A stretch of 64,000 nt of DNA from Streptococcus suis (GTDB taxonomy: Bacteria > Bacillota > Bacilli > Lactobacillales > Streptococcaceae): contig NZ_JAMWEL010000003.1 in NCBI RefSeq assembly GCF_024509555.1, positions 62,001 to 126,000 of the forward strand, written 5' to 3'. Numbering within the stretch: the first letter of the stretch is position 1; every line of letters starts with the position of its first letter. Made by a program: the position numbers and the translations under genes. A model generated the notes under the pieces. The model worked only from the letters and a program-made list of their open reading frames with translations, ran no database searches and was not told the origin of the DNA. Below are positions 1 to 7,843 of this stretch, piece after piece.

Positions 1-45
1 AGACCTAAGAGATATGATTGTTCGTCTTTTAGGTCTTTTTTTTTT
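1..45 (+). terminator. Rho-independent terminator of an upstream gene
   Basis: The arms AGACCTAA (1-8) and TTAGGTCT (29-36) are exact complements and are followed by a run of T. The gene it ends lies outside the window. In ComRS-type loci the regulator gene lies immediately upstream of the pheromone gene, so this could be the end of a regulator gene, but that is not visible here. Confidence 0.75.
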
Positions 46-85
46 ATCTCTTTATTGCTTTTTAGGGGCTAAAGACTATATTTTG

Positions 86-129
86 ATGACATTGCTGTCA
101 TTGGTGATTTTGTGAAAAGAGGATATACT
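86..129 (+). promoter_or_regulatory. Candidate ComR/Rgg-type operator and promoter
   Basis: The palindrome ATGACA-TTGC-TGTCAT occupies 86-101. Its core GACATTGCTGTC (88-99) differs at one defined position from the published ComR box pattern GACAT-NN-ATGTC. It is followed by a T-rich stretch and, 24 bp after the core, by a -10 box TATACT (124-129). There is no good -35 box, as expected for an activator-dependent promoter. The layout of palindrome, T-rich spacer, -10 and short peptide gene matches comS-type promoters; the assignment to ComR or a ComR paralogue is inference. Confidence 0.5.
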
Positions 130-167
130 AGGCACATAAAAAGTTATATGTAAGAAGGAGATAAGAG

Positions 168-218
168 ATGCTTAAATATTTTTTTGGCAAGCTAGGCGAT
201 GTTTGGTGGACATTTTAA
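168..218 (+). CDS. 16-aa peptide, candidate XIP/ComS-like pheromone
   Basis: A very short ORF starts at ATG 168 with a strong ribosome site (AAGGAG at 155-160) and encodes MLKYFFGKLGDVWWTF. Size and layout match streptococcal ComS pheromone precursors (about 15-30 aa, basic-hydrophobic N-terminus, active C-terminus). The double tryptophan near the C-terminus after an Asp resembles WW-type XIPs such as the S. mutans GLDWWSL. It lies behind a palindrome close to a ComR box and ahead of a secreted-peptide/ABC cassette, which suggests a cell-cell signal controlling that cassette. A cognate Rgg/ComR-type receptor is expected just upstream of the window but cannot be seen. The ORF is short enough that chance must be kept in mind. 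Confidence 0.5.
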   Translation: MLKYFFGKLGDVWWTF

Positions 219-263
219 TCACTTTTAGAAAGGTAGGTAAGTAACATGAGATGCATTTTGAAA

Positions 264-294
264 AGGTCTATATTCCGTGAAAGGAATCAGACCT
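264..294 (+). other. Leader hairpin upstream of the secreted peptide gene
   Basis: AGGTCT (264-269) pairs with AGACCT (289-294), and ATTCC (272-276) with GGAAT (283-287), around the loop GTGAAA. An A-run follows rather than T, so it is not a terminator in the + direction. It may stabilise the mRNA or control translation of the gene at 340. The arm AGACCTAA also occurs in the terminator at position 1. Confidence 0.45.
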
Positions 295-339
295 AAAAAA
301 TAAACAATAACATATAAGAAACAAAAGGAGAAAATTAAA

Positions 340-603
340 ATGAAAAAAATTGGTAAATGGTTGGCACTTGGTGCTGTTGTCGCTGGTATTGCAGTAGCTC
401 CTTCAGCATCTGCTGTTACAGTTGTAAAATCGTATCGCTATGATGTAAACAAGTATACTGGTGGTGGAAGTAATTACCATGGTTATCAATATGTAAATAT
501 TCCAAACTGGTCACGTTACACTGGTTCTAGCCGTATCTTTGTCAGTCAAGGTTGGAACTACACAAGGTATCAACACATTAACTACTATTCAGGTAGATAC
601 TAA
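340..603 (+). CDS. Secreted Tyr-rich peptide, candidate bacteriocin
   Basis: The 87-aa product starts at ATG 340 behind AAAGGAG. It has a typical Sec signal peptide: basic MKKIGK, a hydrophobic core, and a probable cleavage site after ASASA at residue 25. The predicted 62-residue mature part has no cysteine, is basic and contains 12 tyrosines plus several Trp and Gly. No double-glycine leader is present. The next genes encode an ABC ATPase and permease, an arrangement common for antimicrobial peptides with a dedicated immunity or export pump. It may be a distant relative of lactococcin-972-like secreted bacteriocins, but I do not recognise the family with certainty. The 16-aa candidate pheromone gene lies upstream in the same transcript. 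Confidence 0.55.
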   Translation: MKKIGKWLALGAVVAGIAVAPSASAVTVVKSYRYDVNKYTGGGSNYHGYQYVNIPNWSRYTGSSRIFVSQGWNYTRYQHINYYSGRY

Positions 604-611
604 GATTTTCG

Positions 612-640
612 GCAGGAGAGAAAATCTCTCCTGCACTTTT
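612..640 (+). terminator. Terminator/attenuator between peptide gene and ABC genes
   Basis: GCAGGAGAG (612-620) and CTCTCCTGC (626-634) form a perfect 9-bp stem with an AAAAT loop, followed by a short T-run. It probably makes the peptide message more abundant than the downstream transporter message, a common arrangement in bacteriocin operons. Confidence 0.75.
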
Positions 641-657
641 TATGAGAGGTGAGGATA

Positions 658-1272
658 ATGACTTTAGAGATTAAAAACATGACCATTGCGACACGGCATC
701 CTGTTTTGACGAATTTTTCCTATCAATTCCACAAGGGGAACCTGTACGGCATTGTAGCTACCAACGGTTCTGGAAAGACAACATTTTTCAGAACGGTGGC
801 AGGCTTGCTGGCTCCACTTGCTGGTCGGTCGAGTTGGTCTAGCACTGCTGGTCATCCAAATAGGGACTTGTTTTACTATGAAACGAGCGAATGGTTTGAG
901 GGAAATCTTTCTGGTCTGGACTATTTACGATTTGTCAAACAAACTTGGCAGTCTTCGGTGGACATTGATGCGGTTATTTCCTATTGGGAAATGGAGGATT
1001 ATGCCCACCTACCTATTCGCCAGTATTCACTGGGGATGAAACAGCGGGTCTTGATTGCCATGTATATGGTCAGCGACGCGACCTATCTCTTGATGGACGA
1101 GATTACCAATGGTTTGGATGAAACAAGTCGGAAGCTTTTCTTTAAAGCCTTGCACCAACTTTGCCAAGAAGACAAAATGATTATTTTGACCTCTCATTAT
1201 AAAGAGGATATTGAAGAATATTGCCATGTGACCTTGAAACTGGTCAATGAAACCATGCAGGAGGTAGACTGA
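658..1272 (+). CDS. ABC transporter ATP-binding protein (peptide export or immunity)
   Basis: The 204-aa ATPase has a Walker A (ATNGSGKTTFFRT, about residue 38), a signature motif YSLGMKQR (about 125) and a Walker B followed by DE (LLMDEITNGLDE, about 148). It is the short single-domain form typical of exporters. ATG 658 is preferred over the GTG at 649 because GAGAGGTGAGG lies just before it. The stop overlaps the permease start by one base, so the two are translationally coupled. It powers the membrane protein encoded next. Substrate is inferred, not shown: the position after a secreted peptide suggests export of, or self-protection against, that peptide. Confidence 0.8.
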   Translation: MTLEIKNMTIATRHPVLTNFSYQFHKGNLYGIVATNGSGKTTFFRTVAGLLAPLAGRSSWSSTAGHPNRDLFYYETSEWFEGNLSGLDYLRFVKQTWQSSVDIDAVISYWEMEDYAHLPIRQYSLGMKQRVLIAMYMVSDATYLLMDEITNGLDETSRKLFFKALHQLCQEDKMIILTSHYKEDIEEYCHVTLKLVNETMQEVD

Positions 1273-2423
1273 TGACTTACAAGAAATTTCTATTTGCTCA
1301 ATTAGTAAAAAATAAGTTGACCTATGTACCTCTAGTGCTATTGTTGTTTGCTTGTTTGGGAACCTTGTTCCTCAATCATCAGGCTTCACAAACCAATAAC
1401 CTAGGGGCACAAATTCGACAGAATCAACGGACCAATGCCCAAGCTATCGAGGAAAATCAGGCTCGTTTGGAGAGTTTGGAACCAGAATCGGAGGAATACC
1501 TTTATGTTTCAAAAAGTATAGAAGATGGGCAAGCAATTATTGCCTCGGATGAAGAGTTTCTAAAGGCTTTTACAGCTGGTCAATGGGACCAAGTCTATGA
1601 CCGTCAGCTAGATTATCTGTCGTCTGCCAAGGCTTCCTTGGAAGCTCATAGTCCTGAAAAGGATGTTTTGGAGGCATTGGATAGGGAGATTGCGTATTAT
1701 ACGGCTCTTTCTAAGATTGATTTACCGTTTGAGGACACCCATTTCCCACATACAGCCTTTCAATTTCTCCCGTCCTTGTTTACCTACATCTTCCCTGCCC
1801 TTCTTCCTGTTGGAATCGCCTTTGTCTTGACCAATGTTTATGGAGGTGCCTATGCTGGAAAATTGGACAAGTATCGGATGTTGCCCCTGTTTAGAGGACA
1901 ACGTATGGTGCAGGAATTAGCAGTTGGCTTTGTTTTTTCTCTTTTGCTATTTGCCTTGGTTTCTCTAACGTCTTTCTTAGTGGCAGGTTTGGTATTTGGT
2001 TTTGGAAGTCTTCACTATCCGACACTTTCTTATAGTTTGAATAGTTTCCAGCTTTCCTTTGTTAGTATTGGCTCTGTCCTCCTGCCGACCTTGCTTCTCC
2101 AAGTCCTCTCCCTTGTCTTCATTAGTAGTCTTGTCTATCTGATTAGCTTGGTGACTAAGAATCGCATGACAGCCCTCTTTTTGTCCACAGTTACCTTGTT
2201 TTCGATGGTCTGGCTACCAAGTCTGCTCAATCCCCTCTTCAAAATTGCTCATCTGCTCCCGACGACCTATATGAGAAGTTTTGAAATTGCAACAGGTGTC
2301 TTCCAAAAAAGCATTGAAAACCATACATTGAGCTGGGGCATGGGAATTCCTGTTATTCTAGTCTGGACTGGACTTATTATTGGTCTGTCCTATGTGTTTT
2401 TGGGAAGAACAGATAAGATATAG
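1272..2423 (+). CDS. ABC-2-like permease, partner of the preceding ATPase
   Basis: The 383-aa membrane protein has one N-terminal membrane span, a charged and probably extracytoplasmic segment of about 130 residues rich in Glu/Gln, then about five further hydrophobic spans in the C-terminal half. This layout is typical of ABC-2 or lantibiotic-immunity-type permeases. The start codon shares a base with the ATPase stop. No further permease follows, so a homodimer is likely. The function in peptide export or resistance is inferred from context. Confidence 0.7.
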   Translation: MTYKKFLFAQLVKNKLTYVPLVLLLFACLGTLFLNHQASQTNNLGAQIRQNQRTNAQAIEENQARLESLEPESEEYLYVSKSIEDGQAIIASDEEFLKAFTAGQWDQVYDRQLDYLSSAKASLEAHSPEKDVLEALDREIAYYTALSKIDLPFEDTHFPHTAFQFLPSLFTYIFPALLPVGIAFVLTNVYGGAYAGKLDKYRMLPLFRGQRMVQELAVGFVFSLLLFALVSLTSFLVAGLVFGFGSLHYPTLSYSLNSFQLSFVSIGSVLLPTLLLQVLSLVFISSLVYLISLVTKNRMTALFLSTVTLFSMVWLPSLLNPLFKIAHLLPTTYMRSFEIATGVFQKSIENHTLSWGMGIPVILVWTGLIIGLSYVFLGRTDKI

Positions 2424-2436
2424 AAGGAGATTGGAC

Positions 2437-2736
2437 ATGGATAAAAAATTTAGGTATTATCGCAATCCAGACTATACGATTGGGCGTAGAAAGCTGGACA
2501 TGTTGGTCATTGAAAATTTGACGGATAAGTTGATGCTGTATCAAGTTCGGGTAAATGGTTACTTGCTGGACTTTGTCAGTGCAGAGGGGCACGTAATCAG
2601 ACGTTATAGACTGAAGGATTTGCCCTTGGATGTCGAATTAACCGTGGCAGATGTGGAAGACGATGTGGATTTGACCTTACCAGAAAATCTGACCTATCGC
2701 CAATTTGACTTTTTCCAAAATCTTGCCTCTAAATAA
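2437..2736 (+). CDS. Hypothetical 99-aa protein of the peptide/ABC cassette
   Basis: This soluble-looking protein of 99 residues starts at ATG 2437 behind GAAGGAGA, 13 bp after the permease, so it is the last gene of the cassette. The N-terminus (MDKKFRYYRNPDY) is basic and aromatic and the C-terminal half is acidic with many Asp. There is no signal peptide or membrane span. Position at the end of a bacteriocin-like operon makes an immunity or regulatory role possible. Similar short proteins of unknown function are known in streptococci, but I cannot name the family securely. Confidence 0.6.
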   Translation: MDKKFRYYRNPDYTIGRRKLDMLVIENLTDKLMLYQVRVNGYLLDFVSAEGHVIRRYRLKDLPLDVELTVADVEDDVDLTLPENLTYRQFDFFQNLASK

Positions 2737-2741
2737 AAATG

Positions 2742-2772
2742 ATCTCCTCTAGGTCGAACTTAGAGGAGATTG
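2742..2772. terminator. Bidirectional terminator
   Basis: ATCTCCTCTA (2742-2751) pairs with TAGAGGAGAT (2761-2770). A-rich sequence precedes it and T-rich sequence follows, so it can serve both the cassette on + and the convergent small membrane protein gene on -. Confidence 0.75.
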
Positions 2773-2775
2773 TTC

Positions 2776-2970
2776 TTATTTCTTCTGTTTACGGACATAG
2801 AGCCAGTAGGAAATCCAGTAGTAGATAGTATAGAGCAGGGCGACAACAAGGCTCCAAAAACCGATAGCAGCTAGGATATCAGTGAGGTCAGGGAAGAGTA
2901 ATTTTGCAAATTGATAGAAAAGCAGATACAGGAAACAGTATTGCCAGTAGTATTTTTTGAAATGTTTCAT
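2776..2970 (-). CDS. Small two-span membrane protein
   Basis: The 64-aa protein starts with MKHFKKYYWQYC behind AAGGAGG (on the minus strand). It is rich in Tyr, Trp and Phe, has two hydrophobic segments (about residues 12-24 and 34-57), and ends with the basic tail VRKQKK. It converges with the peptide/ABC cassette. No family recognised. Confidence 0.6.
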   Translation of the reverse strand: MKHFKKYYWQYCFLYLLFYQFAKLLFPDLTDILAAIGFWSLVVALLYTIYYWISYWLYVRKQKK

Positions 2971-3098
2971 CACTTTTCCTCCTTGTTACTTTTCTTTATT
3001 ATAGCATTTTAATATATATTTTTCAATTTGTTCACAAAATCACATTGACAAAGCATGTTTTTTGGAGTAGAATAAGACTAAAATTAGGAGGTGTTTAT

Positions 3099-3620
3099 AT
3101 GAAAAGACCAATTCATCTGTATATTTTTGTGATACTATCTAGTATTGCCAGTATCTTGAGGCTATTCAGTGCCTTTGTTTCGACCTTTAACGAGGAGCAA
3201 CTTCGTGCGTCTATGCAGGGAGCTGCAGGGATTAATGTGGAAGAGTTAATTCTTGTTTCGCGCGAAACAGCCAATCTCCAGACTAGCATGATTCAGAAGA
3301 TAGCAGCTATAGTCATGTTTGGTCTACTGATTGCAGTCATTGTTTTCCTATTCATGAAGAAAAATGAGCTGGCCTCCTATCTTTACATTGGCTATCTATT
3401 TTCAACCTTGCTACTGAACACCTATAACTACCTAGCAGGTAAAGGTGTTGCTCAACTCTACTCAGATGCAGCCTTTCGTGATGTGACAGCAGCAACTATG
3501 TTAGGGGGCTACATCATCAATATTGTCTTATTTGCTATTTATTTTGGTGTGACGGTGTTCTTCCATTTACGTAAGCCAAAGGAGCAGCCAAGTACTGCTA
3601 TTAATTCCACAGATATTTAA
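3099..3620 (+). CDS. Hypothetical membrane protein, four spans
   Basis: ATG 3099 follows TTAGGAGG. The 173-aa product has an N-terminal span (about 6-27), a short extracytoplasmic segment with Glu and Arg, then three more spans (about 70-88, 95-112 and 135-158) and a polar C-terminal tail. It is a single gene with its own terminator at 3631. I do not recognise a function. Confidence 0.6.
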   Translation: MKRPIHLYIFVILSSIASILRLFSAFVSTFNEEQLRASMQGAAGINVEELILVSRETANLQTSMIQKIAAIVMFGLLIAVIVFLFMKKNELASYLYIGYLFSTLLLNTYNYLAGKGVAQLYSDAAFRDVTAATMLGGYIINIVLFAIYFGVTVFFHLRKPKEQPSTAINSTDI

Positions 3621-3630
3621 TCATCTAAAA

Positions 3631-3667
3631 AACTGCACGGTTCATAGTGACCCTGCAGTTTCTTTGT
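3631..3667. terminator. Terminator between convergent genes
   Basis: AACTGCA (3631-3637) and TGCAGTT (3654-3660) form the main stem, with GG/CC pairs inside. T-rich sequence follows on +, and A-runs precede it so that it can also act on - for the surface hydrolase gene. Confidence 0.65.
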
Positions 3668-3669
3668 TT

Positions 3670-5454
3670 TTATGGAATGGCAATGTAGCGACGGGCTCCT
3701 GAATAGCTGACATAGCTGATCCATTGGCGTCCCTCAGCAGACACAATACTATCATAGCGTACACTTTGTCCAATACCATAGTAGGCTAAAATGGGAGCTG
3801 AGCTACTTGGATTACTACGAATAGCTAGTCTTGATTTAAAAGTATAGGTTCCAGATTTAGGTAGATTGCTCGTTGGAGTAGTTGGTGTAGGAGCTGCGGA
3901 AAGTTGAGTTGTTGTCCCGGTTACAAAATCAAGTTTACCTGAGGAATCTGTGTAATAGACATGGATGTGGTAGAGCCCTCGGTCATTTTTATGTTTACTT
4001 GCTTGGAGGTTTACCTTGTAACTGCCATCACTTTGCCGCTGAGCAGCATACCAGATAATGTCATCTTGTCCGTTATTGTCGGACCAAATTGGTACTTGTA
4101 CAGTCTTGATATCTTTTGGTGCTGCTACACCTGTTAGAACAACATCAAAACTTCCATTGGACTGGTTGATATTGCGAATGTGTATAGTGCCTTCTGGTTT
4201 GGTAATTGGGGTTGTAGGAGTATTTGGAGTTTGTGGAGTAGTAGGTTTGGCGACTGGTGCAATCGGGATGTATCGGCGATTGCCTGCAAAAGTTAGATAG
4301 CTAAGCCATCTATAACCATCAGCTTCTACAATACTATCATAGTTTACTGTGTTTCCAGCTTGATAGTAGGCTAAGGTGGTGCTAGCTTGTTTTGGCTCCG
4401 CCTTAATGGCTGCTTGTCCAGTAAAGGTGTAAGTACCACTTGAAGGGAGGCTGTTATTTGCTGTTTGGTTTGTAGGAACAGTATTGCTTGGGCTAGTTGT
4501 TGTTCCGCCTGCTAGGTCTTTAAAGTGGATATAGCCGCTGACAGAATTTTTAGGAATCCAACGTCTATTGTAATTTGTTGTATAGTTAAAATTATATTCT
4601 TCGATTTCAACGCGATCGCCGTCTATTGCTGTAACCCAAGCCACATGCATGGTATTCCACCAAGCGACAGCTCCTAAGGCGGGAGTCATATCGACTCGAT
4701 AACCTTCACTTCTGGCTCTGGTTCCCCAGACATCTGCATTACCATAGGCACGAGGAAGCGTGAAACCGTTGACAGTACTTAATCGATAGGCTACAAAGGA
4801 TGTGCATTGGCGAGTATACATGCCCCAAGGATCAACCTGCCACCCTACTTTATAGGGGTAATTATCCCCCAGAGCGATAGAACCAGTAGTTGAGGATCTT
4901 GTGTTAGATGTCTGGACACTTGTGGTGCTAGCTTGATTACTTATACGATGTTGACCAGTGCTAGTGATTGTTTGACTTGTTGTCGTTTTGGGAATAGCAG
5001 AGCTACTTGTTGATGAAGTATTAGTTTGACTTTGGTTGGTACTTGTTTGTCTAGTCTGGTTTTGACTTTGCTGTGAGGAAGATGTTGTTTGTTGAGAACG
5101 CGTTTGACTAGCTGGACTAGTTGATGGAGTGGTTGTTTGAATGGGTTTAATTGCTGACGTTGCTATACTCGTAACATTTTTTTCTTGCGATATTTGTTCT
5201 GTATTGGATTTAGTGGATGGTGTAGTGTTTGTTTGGTTTGTACTAGATTGACTAACTTGATTGTTTTTTTGTTCAGTAGTGCTACTTGTTGTTTGGGCTA
5301 TAGTTGGGCTTGTAGATGGACTAGTTGTCGTATTGGCACTAGCTACTGGTCCAGCTGCCAGGCAGGCGTGGGCTAGTAGGACAGAAGCGGCACCGAGTGA
5401 GTAGGTGCGGATAGAAAAACGAGGTTGGTTTGCTGTAAGTGATGTTTTTGTCAT
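3670..5454 (-). CDS. Secreted CHAP-domain peptidoglycan hydrolase with SH3b domains
   Basis: The 594-aa protein begins with a YSIRK-like export signal (FSIRTYSLGAASVLL, residues 13-27). A long Ser/Thr/Gln-rich low-complexity linker runs to about residue 195. A CHAP catalytic domain follows (about 200-310) with Cys in RQCTSFVAYR (about 217) and His in TMHVAWV (about 269). Then come an SH3b-type module (about 335-400), a GBS-Bsp-like repeat (about 415-515) and a second SH3b-type module near the C-terminus. No LPXTG is present. It should cleave peptidoglycan amide or peptide bonds at the cell surface. The start has AAAGGAG upstream. A stable GGGGG/CCCCC hairpin lies in its 5' leader (5478-5502). 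Confidence 0.85.
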   Translation of the reverse strand: MTKTSLTANQPRFSIRTYSLGAASVLLAHACLAAGPVASANTTTSPSTSPTIAQTTSSTTEQKNNQVSQSSTNQTNTTPSTKSNTEQISQEKNVTSIATSAIKPIQTTTPSTSPASQTRSQQTTSSSQQSQNQTRQTSTNQSQTNTSSTSSSAIPKTTTSQTITSTGQHRISNQASTTSVQTSNTRSSTTGSIALGDNYPYKVGWQVDPWGMYTRQCTSFVAYRLSTVNGFTLPRAYGNADVWGTRARSEGYRVDMTPALGAVAWWNTMHVAWVTAIDGDRVEIEEYNFNYTTNYNRRWIPKNSVSGYIHFKDLAGGTTTSPSNTVPTNQTANNSLPSSGTYTFTGQAAIKAEPKQASTTLAYYQAGNTVNYDSIVEADGYRWLSYLTFAGNRRYIPIAPVAKPTTPQTPNTPTTPITKPEGTIHIRNINQSNGSFDVVLTGVAAPKDIKTVQVPIWSDNNGQDDIIWYAAQRQSDGSYKVNLQASKHKNDRGLYHIHVYYTDSSGKLDFVTGTTTQLSAAPTPTTPTSNLPKSGTYTFKSRLAIRSNPSSSAPILAYYGIGQSVRYDSIVSAEGRQWISYVSYSGARRYIAIP

Positions 5455-5555
5455 TCAGACTCCTTTGATGATTTTTTGTAGGGGGTTATTCCCCCTCGCT
5501 ACATCTATTCGCACTTGTCTGATAATTTTTGAGAATTTTTTTGTTGCTGATGATA

Positions 5556-5584
5556 AAAAATCCTCAACCATTAGGATTGAGGAT
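5556..5584 (-). terminator. Terminator of argS
   Basis: Read on the minus strand, ATCCTCAA and TTGAGGAT (5560-5567 and 5577-5584) form an 8-bp stem followed by T-run sequence, directly after the argS stop codon. Confidence 0.8.
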
Positions 5585-5593
5585 AGGGAAGTA

Positions 5594-7282
5594 TTACATT
5601 TTCTCGGGAGCTTTTACACCAAGAAGACGAAGGGCTTCTTTTAGGACGACACCAGTTGCGTAGGCAAGTGCCAAGCGGCTGTCACGCTCTGGGCTTTCAT
5701 CCAAGATACGCGTGTGGGCGTAGTATTTGTTGAAGGATTGAGCTAGGTTGATAGCATATTTAGCAATGAGGGAAGGGTCAAATTTATCACCAGCACGTTC
5801 AACAACGTTTGAGAAGTTTTGAATGTGCTTGATGATTTCCCAGCTTTCTGCGTCAGCTAGTTTGTAGTCATTTTCTGTGTTTGGTATAAAGTTTGCCTTG
5901 CGCAGGATAGACTGGATGCGGGCGTATGCGTATTGTACATAAGGACCTGTTTCACCCTCGAAGGAAACCATGGCTTCCAAGTCGAAGTCGTAGCCGTTGT
6001 CACGGTCGGTCTTGAGGTCGTAGAACTTAACAGCGCCTACACCAACTGCGTGTGCCACTTCTTCCTTGTTTTCAAGGTCAGGGTTTTTAGCTTCGATTTG
6101 AGTAAGGGCACGAGAAATAGCTTCGTCAAGTGTTGGTTCGAGCAGGATGATATTTCCTTTACGAGTGGATAGCTTTTTCTTATCCTTGGTAACCAGACCG
6201 AAGGTGATATGAGTCATATCGTCGCTCCAGTTGAAATCCATTTCTTTCAAAACGGCTTTGAGTTGCTTGAAGTGGTTGATTTGCTCCTGACCAACGACAT
6301 AGATGCTTTTCACGAAGTCATAGGTTCGCTTGCGGTACATAGCTGTTGCCATATCGCGCGTGATATATAGGGTCGCACCGTCAGTTTTTCGGATGAGAGC
6401 TGGTGGAAGATTGTAGTTTTCAAGATCAACGATTTGCGCACCTTTAGACTCTTGAAGAAGTCCTTTTTCTTCTAAGATTTGGATACCTTCGTCCATCTTG
6501 TCGTTGTAGAAAGCTTCGCCATTATAGCTGTCGAAAGTTACATCGAGTTTGTCGTAAATACGGTTGAATTCAACCAAGCTTTCATCACGGAACCATTGCC
6601 ATAACTCATGAGCTTCTGGATCGCCGTCTTCCAATTTTTTGAACCATTGGCGTGCTTCTTCGTCCAACTCAGGCTTTTCTTCCGCCTCAGCATTGATACG
6701 GACATAGAGTTTGAGCAATTCTGAAATAGGATCTGCTTCGACCGCAGCTTTATCTCCCCAAAGTTTGTAGGCAACAATCAACATACCAAATTGTTTGCCC
6801 CAGTCACCCAAGTGGTTGATACGGATAGGATTGTAGCCAAGCTTTGCATGGATGTTGGCAAGGGCATCACCGATAACGGTTGAGCGCAAATGTCCGACTG
6901 AGAATGGTTTAGCAATGTTTGGGCTAGACATGTCGATGGTTACATTGCGTCCTTGACCGATGTTGACTTGACCGTACTGCTCTTTTTCAGTGATGACATC
7001 TGTCAAGACTTGATGGGAAATAGCAGCCTTGTCCAAGAAGAAATTGACGTAAGGACCGGTAGCTACAACCTTCTCAAAGCCAGTAGTGTCTAGTTTTTCA
7101 ACGATGTCTGCTGCGATAGCCTGTGGAGCCTTGCGCTCTACTTTGGCAAGTGAGAAGGCAGGAAAGGCTAGGTCGCCCATTTCTGATGATTTCGGTTTTT
7201 CTAATAGTGCAGAGATGGCGTCAATTTCCAAGTTTGGAAGAATGGCAGCCAGTCTTTCAGCAATGATTTGTTTTTGATTCAT
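5594..7282 (-). CDS. argS: Arginyl-tRNA synthetase
   Basis: Class Ia arginyl-tRNA synthetase, which attaches arginine to tRNA-Arg in the cytoplasm. The 562-aa length is normal. The N-terminal Arg-tRNA-synthetase domain covers about residues 1-85. The HIGH-type motif is in [15 protein letters not shown] (about 120-135), the KMSKS-like loop is KKLSTRKGN, and the C-terminal helical anticodon-binding domain ends in LGVKAPEKM. It is divergent from argR across about 100 bp. A pairing of argS and the arginine repressor gene is usual in streptococci. Confidence 0.97.
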   Translation of the reverse strand: MNQKQIIAERLAAILPNLEIDAISALLEKPKSSEMGDLAFPAFSLAKVERKAPQAIAADIVEKLDTTGFEKVVATGPYVNFFLDKAAISHQVLTDVITEKEQYGQVNIGQGRNVTIDMSSPNIAKPFSVGHLRSTVIGDALANIHAKLGYNPIRINHLGDWGKQFGMLIVAYKLWGDKAAVEADPISELLKLYVRINAEAEEKPELDEEARQWFKKLEDGDPEAHELWQWFRDESLVEFNRIYDKLDVTFDSYNGEAFYNDKMDEGIQILEEKGLLQESKGAQIVDLENYNLPPALIRKTDGATLYITRDMATAMYRKRTYDFVKSIYVVGQEQINHFKQLKAVLKEMDFNWSDDMTHITFGLVTKDKKKLSTRKGNIILLEPTLDEAISRALTQIEAKNPDLENKEEVAHAVGVGAVKFYDLKTDRDNGYDFDLEAMVSFEGETGPYVQYAYARIQSILRKANFIPNTENDYKLADAESWEIIKHIQNFSNVVERAGDKFDPSLIAKYAINLAQSFNKYYAHTRILDESPERDSRLALAYATGVVLKEALRLLGVKAPEKM

Positions 7283-7350
7283 TAAGGAGCTCCTCCAAAG
7301 TTATTCATTCTATTTTATCACATTTCCAAGTCAAGAGTGGCGAAAAGTGA

Positions 7351-7356
7351 TATAAT
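7351..7356 (+). promoter_or_regulatory. -10 box of the argR-mutS promoter
   Basis: TATAAT lies about 33 bp upstream of the argR start, in the argS/argR divergent intergenic region. The AT-rich stretch just after it (CTATAAATATACATTC) resembles half an ARG box, so autoregulation by ArgR is possible but not proven. Confidence 0.5.
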
Positions 7357-7388
7357 ATTTCTATAAATATACATTCTGAGGTAAGATG

Positions 7389-7829
7389 ATGAATAAGGTA
7401 GGACGACATGAATTGATAAAGAACATGATTCGTCAGGAAAAAATTGGACGTCAAACAGATATTCAACAAGCTTTAGAGGCACATGGAGTAGTGGTAACCC
7501 AAACTACATTGTCTCGGGATTTGCGAGAATTGGGTGTGATAAAAATTTATGAAAATGGGCAATCTTTTTATTCCTTGGCAGTTGAGGATGAGGGAGGTAG
7601 CTTTATCCAATTGTTGGCACAATATACATATAAAGTGGACAGAGCTAGTTTCATCCTAGTTCTCCATTCGGAACTCGGTGAGGCAGCCTTGATGGCCAAT
7701 ATTATCGACGCTGAAAAGCCAAAGTCAATTTTAGGCACTTTAGCAGGTGCAGATACACTATTGGTTATCTGTCGAGATGAAGAGGCGGCCCAGCAGGTTG
7801 AGGCTGAAATAAATTATTATTTGAATTAG
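7389..7829 (+). CDS. argR: Arginine repressor ArgR
   Basis: The 146-aa protein has the two ArgR domains. The N-terminal winged helix (about 1-70) contains the DNA-contact pattern [13 protein letters not shown]. The C-terminal domain (about 78-146), which oligomerises and binds arginine, contains [15 protein letters not shown], matching the usual GT-xAGxDT region. ATG 7389 is preferred over 7386 because of spacing from GAGG. It senses arginine and controls arginine metabolism genes. mutS starts 14 bp downstream and is probably cotranscribed. Confidence 0.93.
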   Translation: MNKVGRHELIKNMIRQEKIGRQTDIQQALEAHGVVVTQTTLSRDLRELGVIKIYENGQSFYSLAVEDEGGSFIQLLAQYTYKVDRASFILVLHSELGEAALMANIIDAEKPKSILGTLAGADTLLVICRDEEAAQQVEAEINYYLN

Positions 7830-7843
7830 AATTGAGAGAAAGA

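Noticed and set aside
246..296. 16-codon ORF MRCILKRSIFRERNQT between the pheromone-like ORF and the secreted peptide gene
   Set aside because: It overlaps a strong hairpin on most of its length, has only a weak ribosome site and no pheromone-like or leader features.
1..300. Attachment site suggested by AGACCTAA at positions 1 and 289
   Set aside because: Each copy is explained as one arm of its own hairpin, and there is no integrase or tRNA near.
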